A stretch of 64,000 nt of DNA, from positions 3,782,001 to 3,846,000 of the forward strand of contig NZ_FNSV01000005.1 of the NCBI RefSeq assembly GCF_900105905.1, given 5' to 3'. Under the pieces are notes generated by a model that worked only from the letters and a program-made list of their open reading frames with translations, was not told the DNA's origin and ran no database searches. Made by a program: the position numbers and the translations under genes. Source of the DNA: Rhodococcus koreensis. Lineage in GTDB: Bacteria > Actinomycetota > Actinomycetes > Mycobacteriales > Mycobacteriaceae. Positions 27,971-36,385 of this stretch are shown piece by piece; positions within the stretch are counted from its first letter, which is position 1; every line of letters starts with the position of its first letter.

Positions 27971-28720
27971 ATGACCACCACCGCAGAGGCGGGCGGGCAC
28001 CTCGTCGACACGGACCTGTCCGCGGATCTCGCCGCCGCGGCGTTGTCGCTCGCCCGCAAATTCCATGACGGGGCGACGCTCTGGGTGATCTCACCGCAGT
28101 GGGAACCGCACGCCCATCACGTCGCCGTCGAATTCGTCCATCCCGTGATCATGGGCAAACGGGCGCTGCCGTCGGTGGCCCTCGTCGAACCCGATCCGGT
28201 GGCGCAGGCCCGGGTGGCGAGCAGGCCCGGCGACATCCTGCTGGCGGTGGCGTCGGCGAACGAACCCGCCGTGGTCGACGCCATGCGCCGCGCACCGGCG
28301 TGGGGGGCGATGACGATGTGGATCGGGGCGGGCCCGCGGCCACCGGCCGGCGCGGCGAACCACATCCTCTGGGTCGACTCGGACGACCCGATGGTCCCCG
28401 CCACCGGACGGTTCGTCCTCATGTACCACCTGCTGTGGGAACTCACGCACGTCTGCTTCGAGCACTCGGGACTGCTGAAGCCCGACGCCGAGGAGTGCGA
28501 CGAGACGGTCTGCGTCACGTGCAGCGACGAGGGCCGTCTCGGTGAAGTGGTGATCGAGCCCGCCGAACCCCTCGGCCCCGCCCTGGTCCGCACGGCCGCC
28601 GGCGAGGAATGGGTGGACGTCAGCGTCCTCGGCGACGTCCGGCCCAACGACCTCGTCCTGGTGCACGCGGGCGCGGCGATCACGCGACTCGACGACACGA
28701 GTCCGGAGGCGAACCGATGA
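27971..28720 (+). CDS. SIS-like domain fused to a HypC-type domain
   Basis: 249 residues. The first part (about 10-165) resembles a sugar-isomerase (SIS) fold: GDILLAVASANEPAVVDAMR, then AWGAMTMWIGAG and a beta strand ending HILWVDSDD. The C-terminal part, starting CDETVCVTCSDEGRLGEVVI and ending VSVLGDVRPNDLVLVHAGAA, is HypC/HupF-like: residues line up with a Cys-containing beginning and the VGDWVLVHVGFA strand. The family role is unknown. It overlaps the next SIS gene by ATGA. HypC-like chaperones escort the Fe(CN)2CO unit, so this may couple that step to a ligand-sensing domain. Confidence 0.72.
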   Translation: MTTTAEAGGHLVDTDLSADLAAAALSLARKFHDGATLWVISPQWEPHAHHVAVEFVHPVIMGKRALPSVALVEPDPVAQARVASRPGDILLAVASANEPAVVDAMRRAPAWGAMTMWIGAGPRPPAGAANHILWVDSDDPMVPATGRFVLMYHLLWELTHVCFEHSGLLKPDAEECDETVCVTCSDEGRLGEVVIEPAEPLGPALVRTAAGEEWVDVSVLGDVRPNDLVLVHAGAAITRLDDTSPEANR

Positions 28721-29409
28721 CCACCCACGACTCGGAGAGCACCAGCTTCCTCTACCCGTTCATCGACTCGGAGGAAACCGACGCCCAGAGCCTCCTCGAC
28801 GACCTCGCCGCATCCGCCCGTGGGAAGGCCGCCGAGAGCGCGCGCCTGCAGAAGGCGTCCCTCGACGAGTACGGGGACGGTCTCACGGCGGCCGGGATCG
28901 ATATGGCCGACCGGTTCCGCCGCGGCGGCCGCCTCTACACGTTCGGCAACGGCGGCAGCTCCACCGACGCCGCCACGCTGGCGTCGCTGTTCAGCCGTCC
29001 CGCCCGCGGACGCCCGGTGGCGGCCTGGTCGCTCGCCGCCGATCAGGCCGTGGTGACGGCGCTCGGCAACGACGTGGGCTTCGATCTGATCTTCAAACGG
29101 CAGATCATCGCCCACGCCCGGGACCGCGACGTCGCGATCGCGCTGTCGACGTCGGGGAACTCGGACGACCTGATGACCGCGCTCACCGAGGCGAAGCAGC
29201 GGGGGCTGTTGACCATCGGGTTCGCCGGGCACGAGGGCGGCCGGATGGCGGCGATGGCGTCCGCAGGCGAACTCGATTTCTGCTACACCGTCCATTCGCA
29301 GAGCATCCACCGGATTCAGGAGAGCCACGCGATGCTCGGGTACCGGCTGTGGTCGGTGGCCCAGGAACACATGACGCGGCCCGCTCCCAACTCCGTGGAG
29401 GCTTCATGA
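28717..29409 (+). CDS. SIS-domain protein (GmhA/DiaA-like) in the hyp operon
   Basis: 230 residues. Typical SIS core: GRLYTFGNGGSSTDAATLAS (phosphosugar-binding Gly/Ser loop), ALGNDVGFDLIFKRQI and IALSTSGNSDDLMTALTEAK, similar to sedoheptulose-7-phosphate isomerase GmhA and DiaA. It lies between the SIS-HypC fusion and hypE, overlapping both by ATGA. No heptose genes are near, so a role tied to hydrogenase maturation is more likely than cell-wall sugar synthesis. The ligand is unknown. Confidence 0.85.
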   Translation: MTTHDSESTSFLYPFIDSEETDAQSLLDDLAASARGKAAESARLQKASLDEYGDGLTAAGIDMADRFRRGGRLYTFGNGGSSTDAATLASLFSRPARGRPVAAWSLAADQAVVTALGNDVGFDLIFKRQIIAHARDRDVAIALSTSGNSDDLMTALTEAKQRGLLTIGFAGHEGGRMAAMASAGELDFCYTVHSQSIHRIQESHAMLGYRLWSVAQEHMTRPAPNSVEAS

Positions 29410-30506
29410 GCACAACTGAACCGGCCACGTCGGCGGAACGCGAAGACCGGGTGCTGGAGCGGATCGACAAGTTCCGGCAGCGCAGGCCCCGGCTGCTCGA
29501 CGAGGTGGTGACACTCGCCCACGGTGCGGGCGGAAAGTCGTCGGCCGCGCTCGTCGACGCGGTGTTCGTCGAGGCGTTCCGCAACGAGGAACTCGAGCAA
29601 CTCGGCGACGCCGCTGCGCTCACCATGCCCTCGGGTGAGCGGCTCGCGTTCTCCACCGACTCGTACGTGGTTCAGCCGCTGCGGTTTCCCGGCGGTTCCA
29701 TCGGGCATCTCGCGGTGCACGGGACCGTCAACGATCTCGCCGTGTCCGGTGCGCGCCCGCGGTGGCTGTCGGCGGCGTTCGTCATCGAGGAGGGTTTCCC
29801 GATCGCCGAACTGCGGGAGATCGTCGCCGACATGAGCGAGGCGGCCGTCCTGTCCGGGGTGCAGATCGTCACCGGCGACACCAAGGTCGTCGGCAAGGGC
29901 GCCGCCGACGGGGTCTACATCTCCACCGCCGGCGTCGGTGTCATCCCGGAGGGCAGGCGGCTGTCGCCCGACCTCGTGCGCGCGGGCGACAAGGTGCTGC
30001 TGTCGGGCACGATCGGCGCACACGGGATGGCCGTGATGCTCGCCCGCGGCGACCTGGCCATCGAGGCCGACATCGCCTCCGACACGGCCCCCGTCAATTC
30101 CCTGGTGGAGACGCTGCTGGAGGCGGCCCCGTCGACGCGGTGGATGCGCGACGCCACCCGCGGCGGCGTCGGCACCGTGTGCAACGAACTGGCCCATGCC
30201 TGCCAGCTCGCCGTGATCATCGACGAGCAGTCGCTGCCCATCGAGCCTCAGGTGCTCGGTGCCTGCGACATGCTCGGCATCGACCCGCTGTACGTCGCGA
30301 ACGAGGGCAAGTTCGTCGCCATCGTCGCGGCGGAGGAGGCGGACGCGGCCGTCGCGGCGCTGCGAGCCCACCCGCGGGGAGCCGACGCGACCGCGGTGGG
30401 CGAGATCCTGGCCGAACCGCCGGGAATCGTCGCACTGCGAACCTCGTTCGGCGGCAGCCGGATCGTCGACATGCTCGTCGGTGACCCGCTCCCCCGAATC
30501 TGCTGA
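29406..30506 (+). CDS. hypE: Hydrogenase maturation protein HypE
   Basis: 366 residues. Dehydrates the carbamoyl group received from HypF to a thiocyanate on its C-terminal Cys, the source of the active-site CN ligands. AIR-synthase-like fold: VVTLAHGAGGKSSAALVDAV, GTVNDLAVSGARP, VTGDTKVVGKG and DATRGGVGTVCNELA. The C-terminus PRIC ends in the essential Cys. ATG 29406 overlaps the SIS gene stop and follows GGAGG. hypC starts 26 bases after. Confidence 0.97.
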   Translation: MSTTEPATSAEREDRVLERIDKFRQRRPRLLDEVVTLAHGAGGKSSAALVDAVFVEAFRNEELEQLGDAAALTMPSGERLAFSTDSYVVQPLRFPGGSIGHLAVHGTVNDLAVSGARPRWLSAAFVIEEGFPIAELREIVADMSEAAVLSGVQIVTGDTKVVGKGAADGVYISTAGVGVIPEGRRLSPDLVRAGDKVLLSGTIGAHGMAVMLARGDLAIEADIASDTAPVNSLVETLLEAAPSTRWMRDATRGGVGTVCNELAHACQLAVIIDEQSLPIEPQVLGACDMLGIDPLYVANEGKFVAIVAAEEADAAVAALRAHPRGADATAVGEILAEPPGIVALRTSFGGSRIVDMLVGDPLPRIC

Positions 30507-30532
30507 AGAACAGCCCGAGAAGGAGAACCACG

Positions 30533-30805
30533 ATGTGTCTGGGGATACCCGGTCAGGTGGTCGACATCGTCGACGCCGAACAGCATCTGGCCAAGGTGGA
30601 CGTGAACGGCGTCCAGAGAACGATCAGTGTGCGACTGCTCGCCGAAGAGGGTCTCGTCGTCGGTGACTGGGTGCTCGTGCACGTCGGCTTCGCGATGGCG
30701 AAGATCGACGAGATCGAGGCGCAGCTGACGCTGGATCAGGTGCAGAAGATGGGCGCCGACTACGTGAACGAGATCGACGCGTTCAACTCGTCCGAAATCG
30801 CGTGA
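30533..30805 (+). CDS. hypC: Hydrogenase maturation chaperone HypC
   Basis: 90 residues. Starts MCLGIPGQVV, with the essential Cys2 that binds the Fe(CN)2CO unit; GDWVLVHVGFAMAKIDE is the second family strand. Works with HypD and delivers the iron centre to the large subunit. AAGGAG precedes ATG 30533. Adjacent hypD begins 25 bases downstream. Confidence 0.97.
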   Translation: MCLGIPGQVVDIVDAEQHLAKVDVNGVQRTISVRLLAEEGLVVGDWVLVHVGFAMAKIDEIEAQLTLDQVQKMGADYVNEIDAFNSSEIA

Positions 30806-30830
30806 CAACAGCAAGAACGAGGTAACAGGG

Positions 30831-31958
30831 ATGAAGTTCGTCGACGAATTCCGGGACCCGGCGGCGGCGCGCGCCCTGGTCAAATCCATCACCGAACTGG
30901 CCCGCGGTGACGAGTTCAAGTTCATGGAGGTGTGCGGCGGGCACACCCACACCATCTACCGGCACGGCATCGAACACCTGCTTCCGGAGTCCGTGGAGTT
31001 GGTGCACGGCCCCGGATGCCCGGTGTGCGTCATCCCGATGGGCCGAGTCGACGACGCCATGTGGCTGGCCGAGCAACCCGACGTCATCTTCACGACGTTC
31101 GGCGACATGATGCGGGTGCCCGGATCCAGGGGAAACCTCATCGAGGCGAAGGCCCGCGGCGCGGACGTCCGCTTCGTGTACTCGCCGCTGGACGCGCTGA
31201 AGGTGGCCCTCGACAACCCCGACCACCAGGTGGTGTTCTTCGCCGTCGGGTTCGAGACCACCGCGCCGTCCACCGCGGTGACCCTGGTGCGCGCGCGGGC
31301 GCTGGGCGTGCAGAACTTCAGCGTGTTCTGCAACCACGTCACGATCGTTCCGCCGATCAAGGCCATCCTCGAATCCCCCGACCTGCGGTTGTCGGGTTTC
31401 CTCGGCCCGGGCCACGTGTCCACCGTGGTGGGGCTGCGGCCGTACCGGTTCGTGTCCGAGGTGTACGGAAAGCCGATGGTGGTCGCGGGCTTCGAGCCTC
31501 TCGACATCCTCGCGTCGGTGCACATGCTGCTCCAGCAGATTCGCGAGGGCCGCTGTGAGATCGAGAACCAGTACAAGCGGGTGGTGCGCGCGGAGGGCAA
31601 CGTGCAGGCACTGAAGCTGATGGCCGAGACGTTCGAACTGCGCCCGCACTTCGAATGGCGCGGACTCGGTTTCATCTCGCAGAGCGCGCTCAAGGTCCAC
31701 CGGAACTACGCCGAGTTCGACGCCGAGGAGAAGTTCTCGATGCCGGGTGTGCGGGTGGCTGATCCGAAGGCCTGCCAGTGCGGCGAGGTCCTCAAGGGCG
31801 TCATCAAACCCTGGGAATGCAAGGTGTTCGGGACGGCGTGCACCCCGGAGACTCCGATCGGCACGTGCATGGTCTCCCCCGAGGGTGCGTGCGCCGCGTA
31901 CTACAACTTCGGCCGGCTCCACCGCGAGACGGCGCAATTGCTGGGTCAGCGAGGCTGA
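30831..31958 (+). CDS. hypD: Hydrogenase maturation iron-sulfur protein HypD
   Basis: 375 residues. Scaffold for assembling Fe(CN)2CO with HypC/HypE. Seen: CGGHTHTI, HGPGCPVCVIP (redox thiols), FAVGFETTAPSTA and the C-terminal [4Fe-4S] cysteine set (residues about 308-360: CQC, WEC, TAC, GTC, GAC). ATG 30831 follows ACGAGG. It is followed within 5 bases by the uncharacterised gene that closes this operon. Confidence 0.97.
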   Translation: MKFVDEFRDPAAARALVKSITELARGDEFKFMEVCGGHTHTIYRHGIEHLLPESVELVHGPGCPVCVIPMGRVDDAMWLAEQPDVIFTTFGDMMRVPGSRGNLIEAKARGADVRFVYSPLDALKVALDNPDHQVVFFAVGFETTAPSTAVTLVRARALGVQNFSVFCNHVTIVPPIKAILESPDLRLSGFLGPGHVSTVVGLRPYRFVSEVYGKPMVVAGFEPLDILASVHMLLQQIREGRCEIENQYKRVVRAEGNVQALKLMAETFELRPHFEWRGLGFISQSALKVHRNYAEFDAEEKFSMPGVRVADPKACQCGEVLKGVIKPWECKVFGTACTPETPIGTCMVSPEGACAAYYNFGRLHRETAQLLGQRG

Positions 31959-31962
31959 CCAG

Positions 31963-32757
31963 GTGATCCCTCCCGGGCACCGCGTGTTCGCGCAGTACGC
32001 GCACGCCCCGAATGCCCTGGGGTACTGCGGTCCTCCCGGCTCGGAGCGACTGCAGGCCGTCGCGTGCGGCGGCACGCCGGAGACCGATGTGGTGGCGATG
32101 GCGAGGCAGTTCAGCGGCGCGTGGCCGTACCAGGAGGTGATCGCCCGGCTCGCCGGAATCGCGGACCCATTGGACGAGAGGGTTGTCCGGGGGTACTGGA
32201 TCGCGGACGAACTCTCCGACCACATCGACCGGGCCGAGTTCGGCTCCGCCCTGCTGTCCCGCCTCGCGTCGCAGGCCGGTCACTACTGGAAGCACCTCAC
32301 CTCGGACCTGCTCGGGGAGGCGGCGCCCACCCACAACTTTCACGTGTTCGGGGTGTACCCGTGGTCGCGGCTGCTGGACACCGGAATGCCGCAGCCACTG
32401 CAGGTTCTCGACTCCTGCCGCATCCGCTGGGGTGAGGTGGTGGGGGTCGACACCGATCGTGCGCTTGTCCGGTCGCGCCGCCTGTCGTGGGACGGAACCC
32501 GGCTGTCGCTCGGCCCCGAGCAGGACGACCCGGCCGACTACCGCGTGCCCGAGGGAACTTTCGTGCACGATCTCGCCGTGGGCGACCGGGTGGCGGTGCA
32601 CTGGGATTTCGTGTGCGACCGCCTCGACCCGGACCAGGTCGAGCGGTTGGCCCGGCAGACGGAATGGCAACTTGCACAGACCAATCGACGACTCGACCGG
32701 GAGGTGACCACCACTTCACCGAAACGGACCGACGGGAACGTTTCCCGGTTACCATGA
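31963..32757 (+). CDS. Uncharacterised protein ending the hyp operon
   Basis: 264 residues from GTG 31963, with GAGG 8 bases ahead and 4 bases after hypD. A soluble protein with a Tyr/Pro-rich start (PPGHRVFAQYAHAPNALGYC) and well-conserved-looking HYWKHLTSDLLGEAAPTHNF and VFGVYPWSRLLDTG. It may be the family called DUF6390, but I cannot verify that. Tight linkage to hypD implies a maturation or assembly role. Confidence 0.7.
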   Translation: MIPPGHRVFAQYAHAPNALGYCGPPGSERLQAVACGGTPETDVVAMARQFSGAWPYQEVIARLAGIADPLDERVVRGYWIADELSDHIDRAEFGSALLSRLASQAGHYWKHLTSDLLGEAAPTHNFHVFGVYPWSRLLDTGMPQPLQVLDSCRIRWGEVVGVDTDRALVRSRRLSWDGTRLSLGPEQDDPADYRVPEGTFVHDLAVGDRVAVHWDFVCDRLDPDQVERLARQTEWQLAQTNRRLDREVTTTSPKRTDGNVSRLP

Positions 32758-32793
32758 CTACAACTCACGGCCTGTGGCCGGATCGGAGCCGAC

Positions 32794-33294
32794 ATGAAGA
32801 AGATTCTCAATTCCCTGTCCGAGGACGAGTTCGTGCTGATTCGCGAGACCAAGAAGGCGCAGATGGCCGGCTTGGACGAGGACAAGCTGATCAAGCTGCA
32901 CACCCGCGTTCGCCGCGCCCGCAACAAGCACGTCAAGCTGTACCGCCAGGAAGGCGCAGCGAAGGTCGAGGACAAGGGAGCGCGTGGGGCCGGTAAGGCG
33001 GCCAACGTCCGCAACGCCGACAAGGCCGAAGTCTTCGAGGCAGCACTCAGCCGGGTGAGCCGCCAGTTGGCGACGGCGGCACGCGCCAGCGCTCAGGACT
33101 TGAAGGACGAACGACTCGCCCGCGCCCGCAGCGACTCCCCCTCCTTCAGCGAACTCGGCGACAGTGACGGCAAGGTCGGCTCGTCCGGCAAGGCCCGCGT
33201 CGACGCCACCCGGAAATCGTCCGGCCGCAAGAAATTCGAAGCCTCCACCATCGCCGCGGGCGCACGGAAACAAGCGAAGAAGGACAAGCGGTAA
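32794..33294 (+). CDS. Small highly basic protein of unknown function
   Basis: 166 residues, Lys/Arg/Ala-rich, with a helical N-terminal half (MKKILNSLSEDEFVLIRETK...) and a disordered basic tail ending in KKDKR. ATG 32794 follows GGAGCC. Similar basic proteins are widespread in actinobacteria and are probably nucleic-acid binding, but I do not recognise a family. Separated from the hyp operon by 36 bases and convergent with the DeoR gene. Confidence 0.75.
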   Translation: MKKILNSLSEDEFVLIRETKKAQMAGLDEDKLIKLHTRVRRARNKHVKLYRQEGAAKVEDKGARGAGKAANVRNADKAEVFEAALSRVSRQLATAARASAQDLKDERLARARSDSPSFSELGDSDGKVGSSGKARVDATRKSSGRKKFEASTIAAGARKQAKKDKR

Positions 33295-33301
33295 ACCGGC
33301 G

Positions 33302-34069
33302 TCAGACGCGCACGACACGCATCCCTGCGGCTTCGAAGGACGCCGTCTCCCCGATGTCGGCGGAGTCGTCGGTGACGATGGTGGTTCCGGGTGGGATCGG
33401 CGCCCACGCATGGAACGGGCGCTGCCCGAGTTTTGCCGCGTGCGCCAGCACGTACACCTCGTCCGCGCGGGCGATCATGATTTCCTTGAGGCGCGTCTGC
33501 TCCAGTTCGGCTTCGCAGATGCCCAGATCCGCGGTGACGGCATCCGCCCCGAGGAACGCGCGATCGAACGTGACACGTTGGAGGGTGGCCTCCGCCAGCG
33601 GTCCGACGAACCCCTGACTGAGATGGCGGAGTGTTCCCCCGATGCACTCGACGCGCACGGAGTCGGCGTCGGCGAGCGATTCGAGGGCGGTCAGACCGGC
33701 CGCGATGACCGTGATGTCTTCGATGTCGCGCAGAAACTCCCCCATCGCACCCACCGTGGTGCCCGCGTCGAGCAGGATGGTCTCGCCCGGCCGGACCTGG
33801 CTGGCGGACCATTCCGCGATAGCGCGCTTCGCGTCGAAACCCTCGAGAGCGCGCTGGCGGAGTGACGATTCCTGCTGGGGGTCGAGCGCGATGGCGCCAC
33901 CGTAGGTGCGGGCGATCAGCCCCTGGGAAGTGAGCTGGCTCAGGTCCCGCCGGATGGTGGAGGCGGTGACACCGAACTGTGCCGACAGGTCGTCGACGCT
34001 GGCCAGCCCGCTCGACCGGGCCAGCCGCACGATCTCGGATCGGCGTGCTTCCGACTCGCGAACCGCCAT
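33302..34069 (-). CDS. DeoR-family transcriptional regulator
   Basis: 255 residues. N-terminal DeoR HTH (RRSEIVRLARSSGLASVDDL, then FGVTASTIRRDLSQLTSQG) and C-terminal sugar-phosphate sensor domain (ETILLDAGTTVGAMGEFLR, and FLGADAVTADLGI). It is the last gene of the kinase-PdxA2 operon, 11 bases downstream. It is the likely regulator of the sugar-acid module through the repeats near 36364 and 40072. Confidence 0.92.
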   Translation of the reverse strand: MAVRESEARRSEIVRLARSSGLASVDDLSAQFGVTASTIRRDLSQLTSQGLIARTYGGAIALDPQQESSLRQRALEGFDAKRAIAEWSASQVRPGETILLDAGTTVGAMGEFLRDIEDITVIAAGLTALESLADADSVRVECIGGTLRHLSQGFVGPLAEATLQRVTFDRAFLGADAVTADLGICEAELEQTRLKEIMIARADEVYVLAHAAKLGQRPFHAWAPIPPGTTIVTDDSADIGETASFEAAGMRVVRV

Positions 34070-34080
34070 GTTTCGTCCCC

Positions 34081-36309
34081 CTACTTCACAACCGCTGTGC
34101 TGGTTGCCAATTCGGCAGCCTGACGAAGAGCTTCGACCATACTACCGGCCTCCGCAATACCCTTGCCTGCGATGTCGAAGGCGGTGCCGTGGTCGACGGA
34201 CGTCCGGATGACGGGCAGCCCGACCGTGATGTTGACACCCGCCTCGATGCCGAGGACCTTCACCGGCCCGTGCCCCTGATCGTGGTACATCGCCACGATC
34301 AGGTCGTAGTCGCCGCGTCCCGCGAGGAAGAATGCGGTGTCGGCAGGCAGGGGTCCGTGGACGTCGATGCCGTCCGCCTTCAGCAGCTCGACCGCGGGAA
34401 TGATCTTCTGCTCCTCCTCCCCGTAGCCGAACAGCCCGTGCTCGCCGGCGTGCGGATTGATGCCGCACACCCCGATCTTCGGTTCCGGGATTCCGGAGCG
34501 CACGAGCGCCTCGTGCCCACGCCGGATCGTCCGCTCGACGAGTCCGGGTTCGATCTTCGCGACGGCGTCGAGCAGGCCGATGTGGGTGGTCACGTGGATC
34601 ACCTTCAGCTTCGGCGTCGACAGCATCATGGACACCTCCTCGGTGCCGGTGAGGTGCGCGAGGAGTTCCGTGTGCCCCGGGAAGATGTGGCCTGCGGCGT
34701 GCAGGGCCTCCTTGTTGAGCGGGGCCGTGCAGATGGCCTGCACCTCCCCGCGCACCGCGAGTTCGCTGGCGACGCGGATGTACTCGTACGCGGCGTGACC
34801 GGCGACCGGGGACAGTTCGCCCCACGCCAGGTCTTCGGGCAGGAGGTCGAGATCGATGACGTTGACGCGCCCGGGCACCGACTGCGCGTCGGCGATCGAT
34901 TCGACGGTCACGATGTCGACGTCGATGCCGAGCACGTTCGCCGCGAGACGCAGCCGCTTCGCATCGCCGATGACGACGGGCTTGCACCAGGACAGGGTGG
35001 CCTCGTCCAGCAGGGCGGGGACGATCACCTCGGGGCCGATTCCGGCGCCGTCGCCCATGGTGACGGCGACGATGGGCAGGTTCGCGGTATCGGTTGACGC
35101 GCTCATGTGAGGTCCTCGCTGTGTGGGAGTGTGGGTGGGCGGCTCATGGCCGCGCAGGTAGGCCGCGATCGCGGAGAGACTGGTGGTGTCGCCGAAGCTG
35201 CCGGGCTTGGTGACGACGCGACGGCCGTCGGACGCGACGGAGGCGACGGCGCCGTGGTGCACCTCGTGGACCGGCCGGAGTGACGTGATGCCCAGCGCGT
35301 CGACGATGGCCCGCGCCGTCTCCCCGCCGGTGAGCACAAGATCGGAGCGGTGGCCGTTCTGCAGGGCGGCGACCAGTCGGCCGAGCGCCGCCGACAGCGT
35401 CCGCGCGTTCGACGGGTCGACGTCTCCGGTGACCGTCAGGACTGCGTGACCGCTGTCGAGTGCGCGGCTCAGGGGCCCGGTGTCGACGTCGCCGAGGAGA
35501 AGGTTGCGGGCGCCGACGGGGATGTGCCGGGCACCGTCGGCGACGAGTGATGCAACCTGTTGCACAGCAATGGGTTCCGCCGTTCCGACGACGGTCAGGA
35601 CGGAGTCCGCGGGCGTGACCGCGGGAGCGGTGACGTCGCGTCGGGGCAGGGTGCGCGCCACGGCCGCGGCGAGGGCGGACGTCCCGGCCAGTCGCACTCC
35701 GGGAATGGTGCGGCAGGCCAGGACGATCGAGTCGAGGTCGGTCTCGGTCTCGACGTCGCAGATCGCGATGGCGCCGTCGGACGCCGCGCGGGCCAGCGCC
35801 TGGCCGACGCCGGGACCGCGGGGCACGCACCGCGTGGGACGGCCCGGGAAGAGTGCGGCCACCGATTCCGGCGGCGGGGTGGGTTCCGCCGACCAGACGC
35901 CGGCGGCATGGAGTGGCGTCGAACCGACGTGCACGACGCCGCCGCGCACGGTCCGGTCGAGTGCGGGCAGGCCCGCCGCGAAAACCACCGGACCGCTGTC
36001 GGCGAGAATTCCCACCTCGGCCCCGATGTTCCCGCGCAGAAGTGAGTCGATCTTCTTCACCACGAGCGTGCCGGACGGAACGCCGTCGAGGGCACGGCGC
36101 ATCGTCCGGGCCGCACCCTCGGCGCTCATCGACCGGGTGTCGAGATCCGCGATGACGACTCCGCCCGCCGCGTGCGCCTCGCCGGCGCCGAGAAGAAGCG
36201 ACAGGGGCGCACTCCGGTCGAGAAAGGCGCTCGCCACTTCCGCCGCACCGGACAGGTCGTCGGCGAAGACCGCGACGGCCGGATCCGGTCCGATCGAGTT
36301 CGGTCTCAT
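34081..36309 (-). CDS. Four-carbon sugar-acid kinase (OtnK) fused to 4-phosphate dehydrogenase (PdxA2)
   Basis: 742 residues, uninterrupted. N-terminal half (1 to about 395) is DUF1537 kinase: VAVFADDLSGAAEVASA, VVKKIDSLLRGNIGAEVG, and VLTGGETARAIVDALG with KPGSFGDTTSL. C-terminal half (about 410-742) is PdxA-type dehydrogenase: VAVTMGDGAGIGPEVIVPAL, AICTAPLNKEALHAAG, FPGHTELLAHLTG, HYHDQGH-type MYHDQGHGPVK. The pair phosphorylates D-threonate or D-erythronate and oxidises the 4-phosphate toward DHAP. An internal ATG at about 35105 with GAGGAC ahead could also start a separate PdxA2. Confidence 0.9.
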   Translation of the reverse strand: MRPNSIGPDPAVAVFADDLSGAAEVASAFLDRSAPLSLLLGAGEAHAAGGVVIADLDTRSMSAEGAARTMRRALDGVPSGTLVVKKIDSLLRGNIGAEVGILADSGPVVFAAGLPALDRTVRGGVVHVGSTPLHAAGVWSAEPTPPPESVAALFPGRPTRCVPRGPGVGQALARAASDGAIAICDVETETDLDSIVLACRTIPGVRLAGTSALAAAVARTLPRRDVTAPAVTPADSVLTVVGTAEPIAVQQVASLVADGARHIPVGARNLLLGDVDTGPLSRALDSGHAVLTVTGDVDPSNARTLSAALGRLVAALQNGHRSDLVLTGGETARAIVDALGITSLRPVHEVHHGAVASVASDGRRVVTKPGSFGDTTSLSAIAAYLRGHEPPTHTPTQRGPHMSASTDTANLPIVAVTMGDGAGIGPEVIVPALLDEATLSWCKPVVIGDAKRLRLAANVLGIDVDIVTVESIADAQSVPGRVNVIDLDLLPEDLAWGELSPVAGHAAYEYIRVASELAVRGEVQAICTAPLNKEALHAAGHIFPGHTELLAHLTGTEEVSMMLSTPKLKVIHVTTHIGLLDAVAKIEPGLVERTIRRGHEALVRSGIPEPKIGVCGINPHAGEHGLFGYGEEEQKIIPAVELLKADGIDVHGPLPADTAFFLAGRGDYDLIVAMYHDQGHGPVKVLGIEAGVNITVGLPVIRTSVDHGTAFDIAGKGIAEAGSMVEALRQAAELATSTAVVK

Positions 36310-36330
36310 GACGCCGCCTTTGCCCGATTA

Positions 36331-36379
36331 TGTGCGCGTTCCGTGCATCGAATGCTAGCAGTTATGCGCGTTGCGCGCA
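36331..36379. promoter_or_regulatory. Putative DeoR operator upstream of the kinase-PdxA2 gene
   Basis: ATGCGCGTTGCGCGCA (36364-36379) is, on the minus strand, TGCGCGCAACGCGCAT. The copy at 40072-40087 is TGCGCACAACGCGCAT, 15 of 16 identical. A degenerate second site, GTGCGCGTTCCGTGCAT, is at 36332-36348. These lie in the short gap before the fusion gene. Confidence 0.55.
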
Positions 36380-36385
36380 GCATGT

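Noticed and set aside
30783-32225. 480-residue minus-strand open frame
   Set aside because: Antisense to hypD and the following gene.
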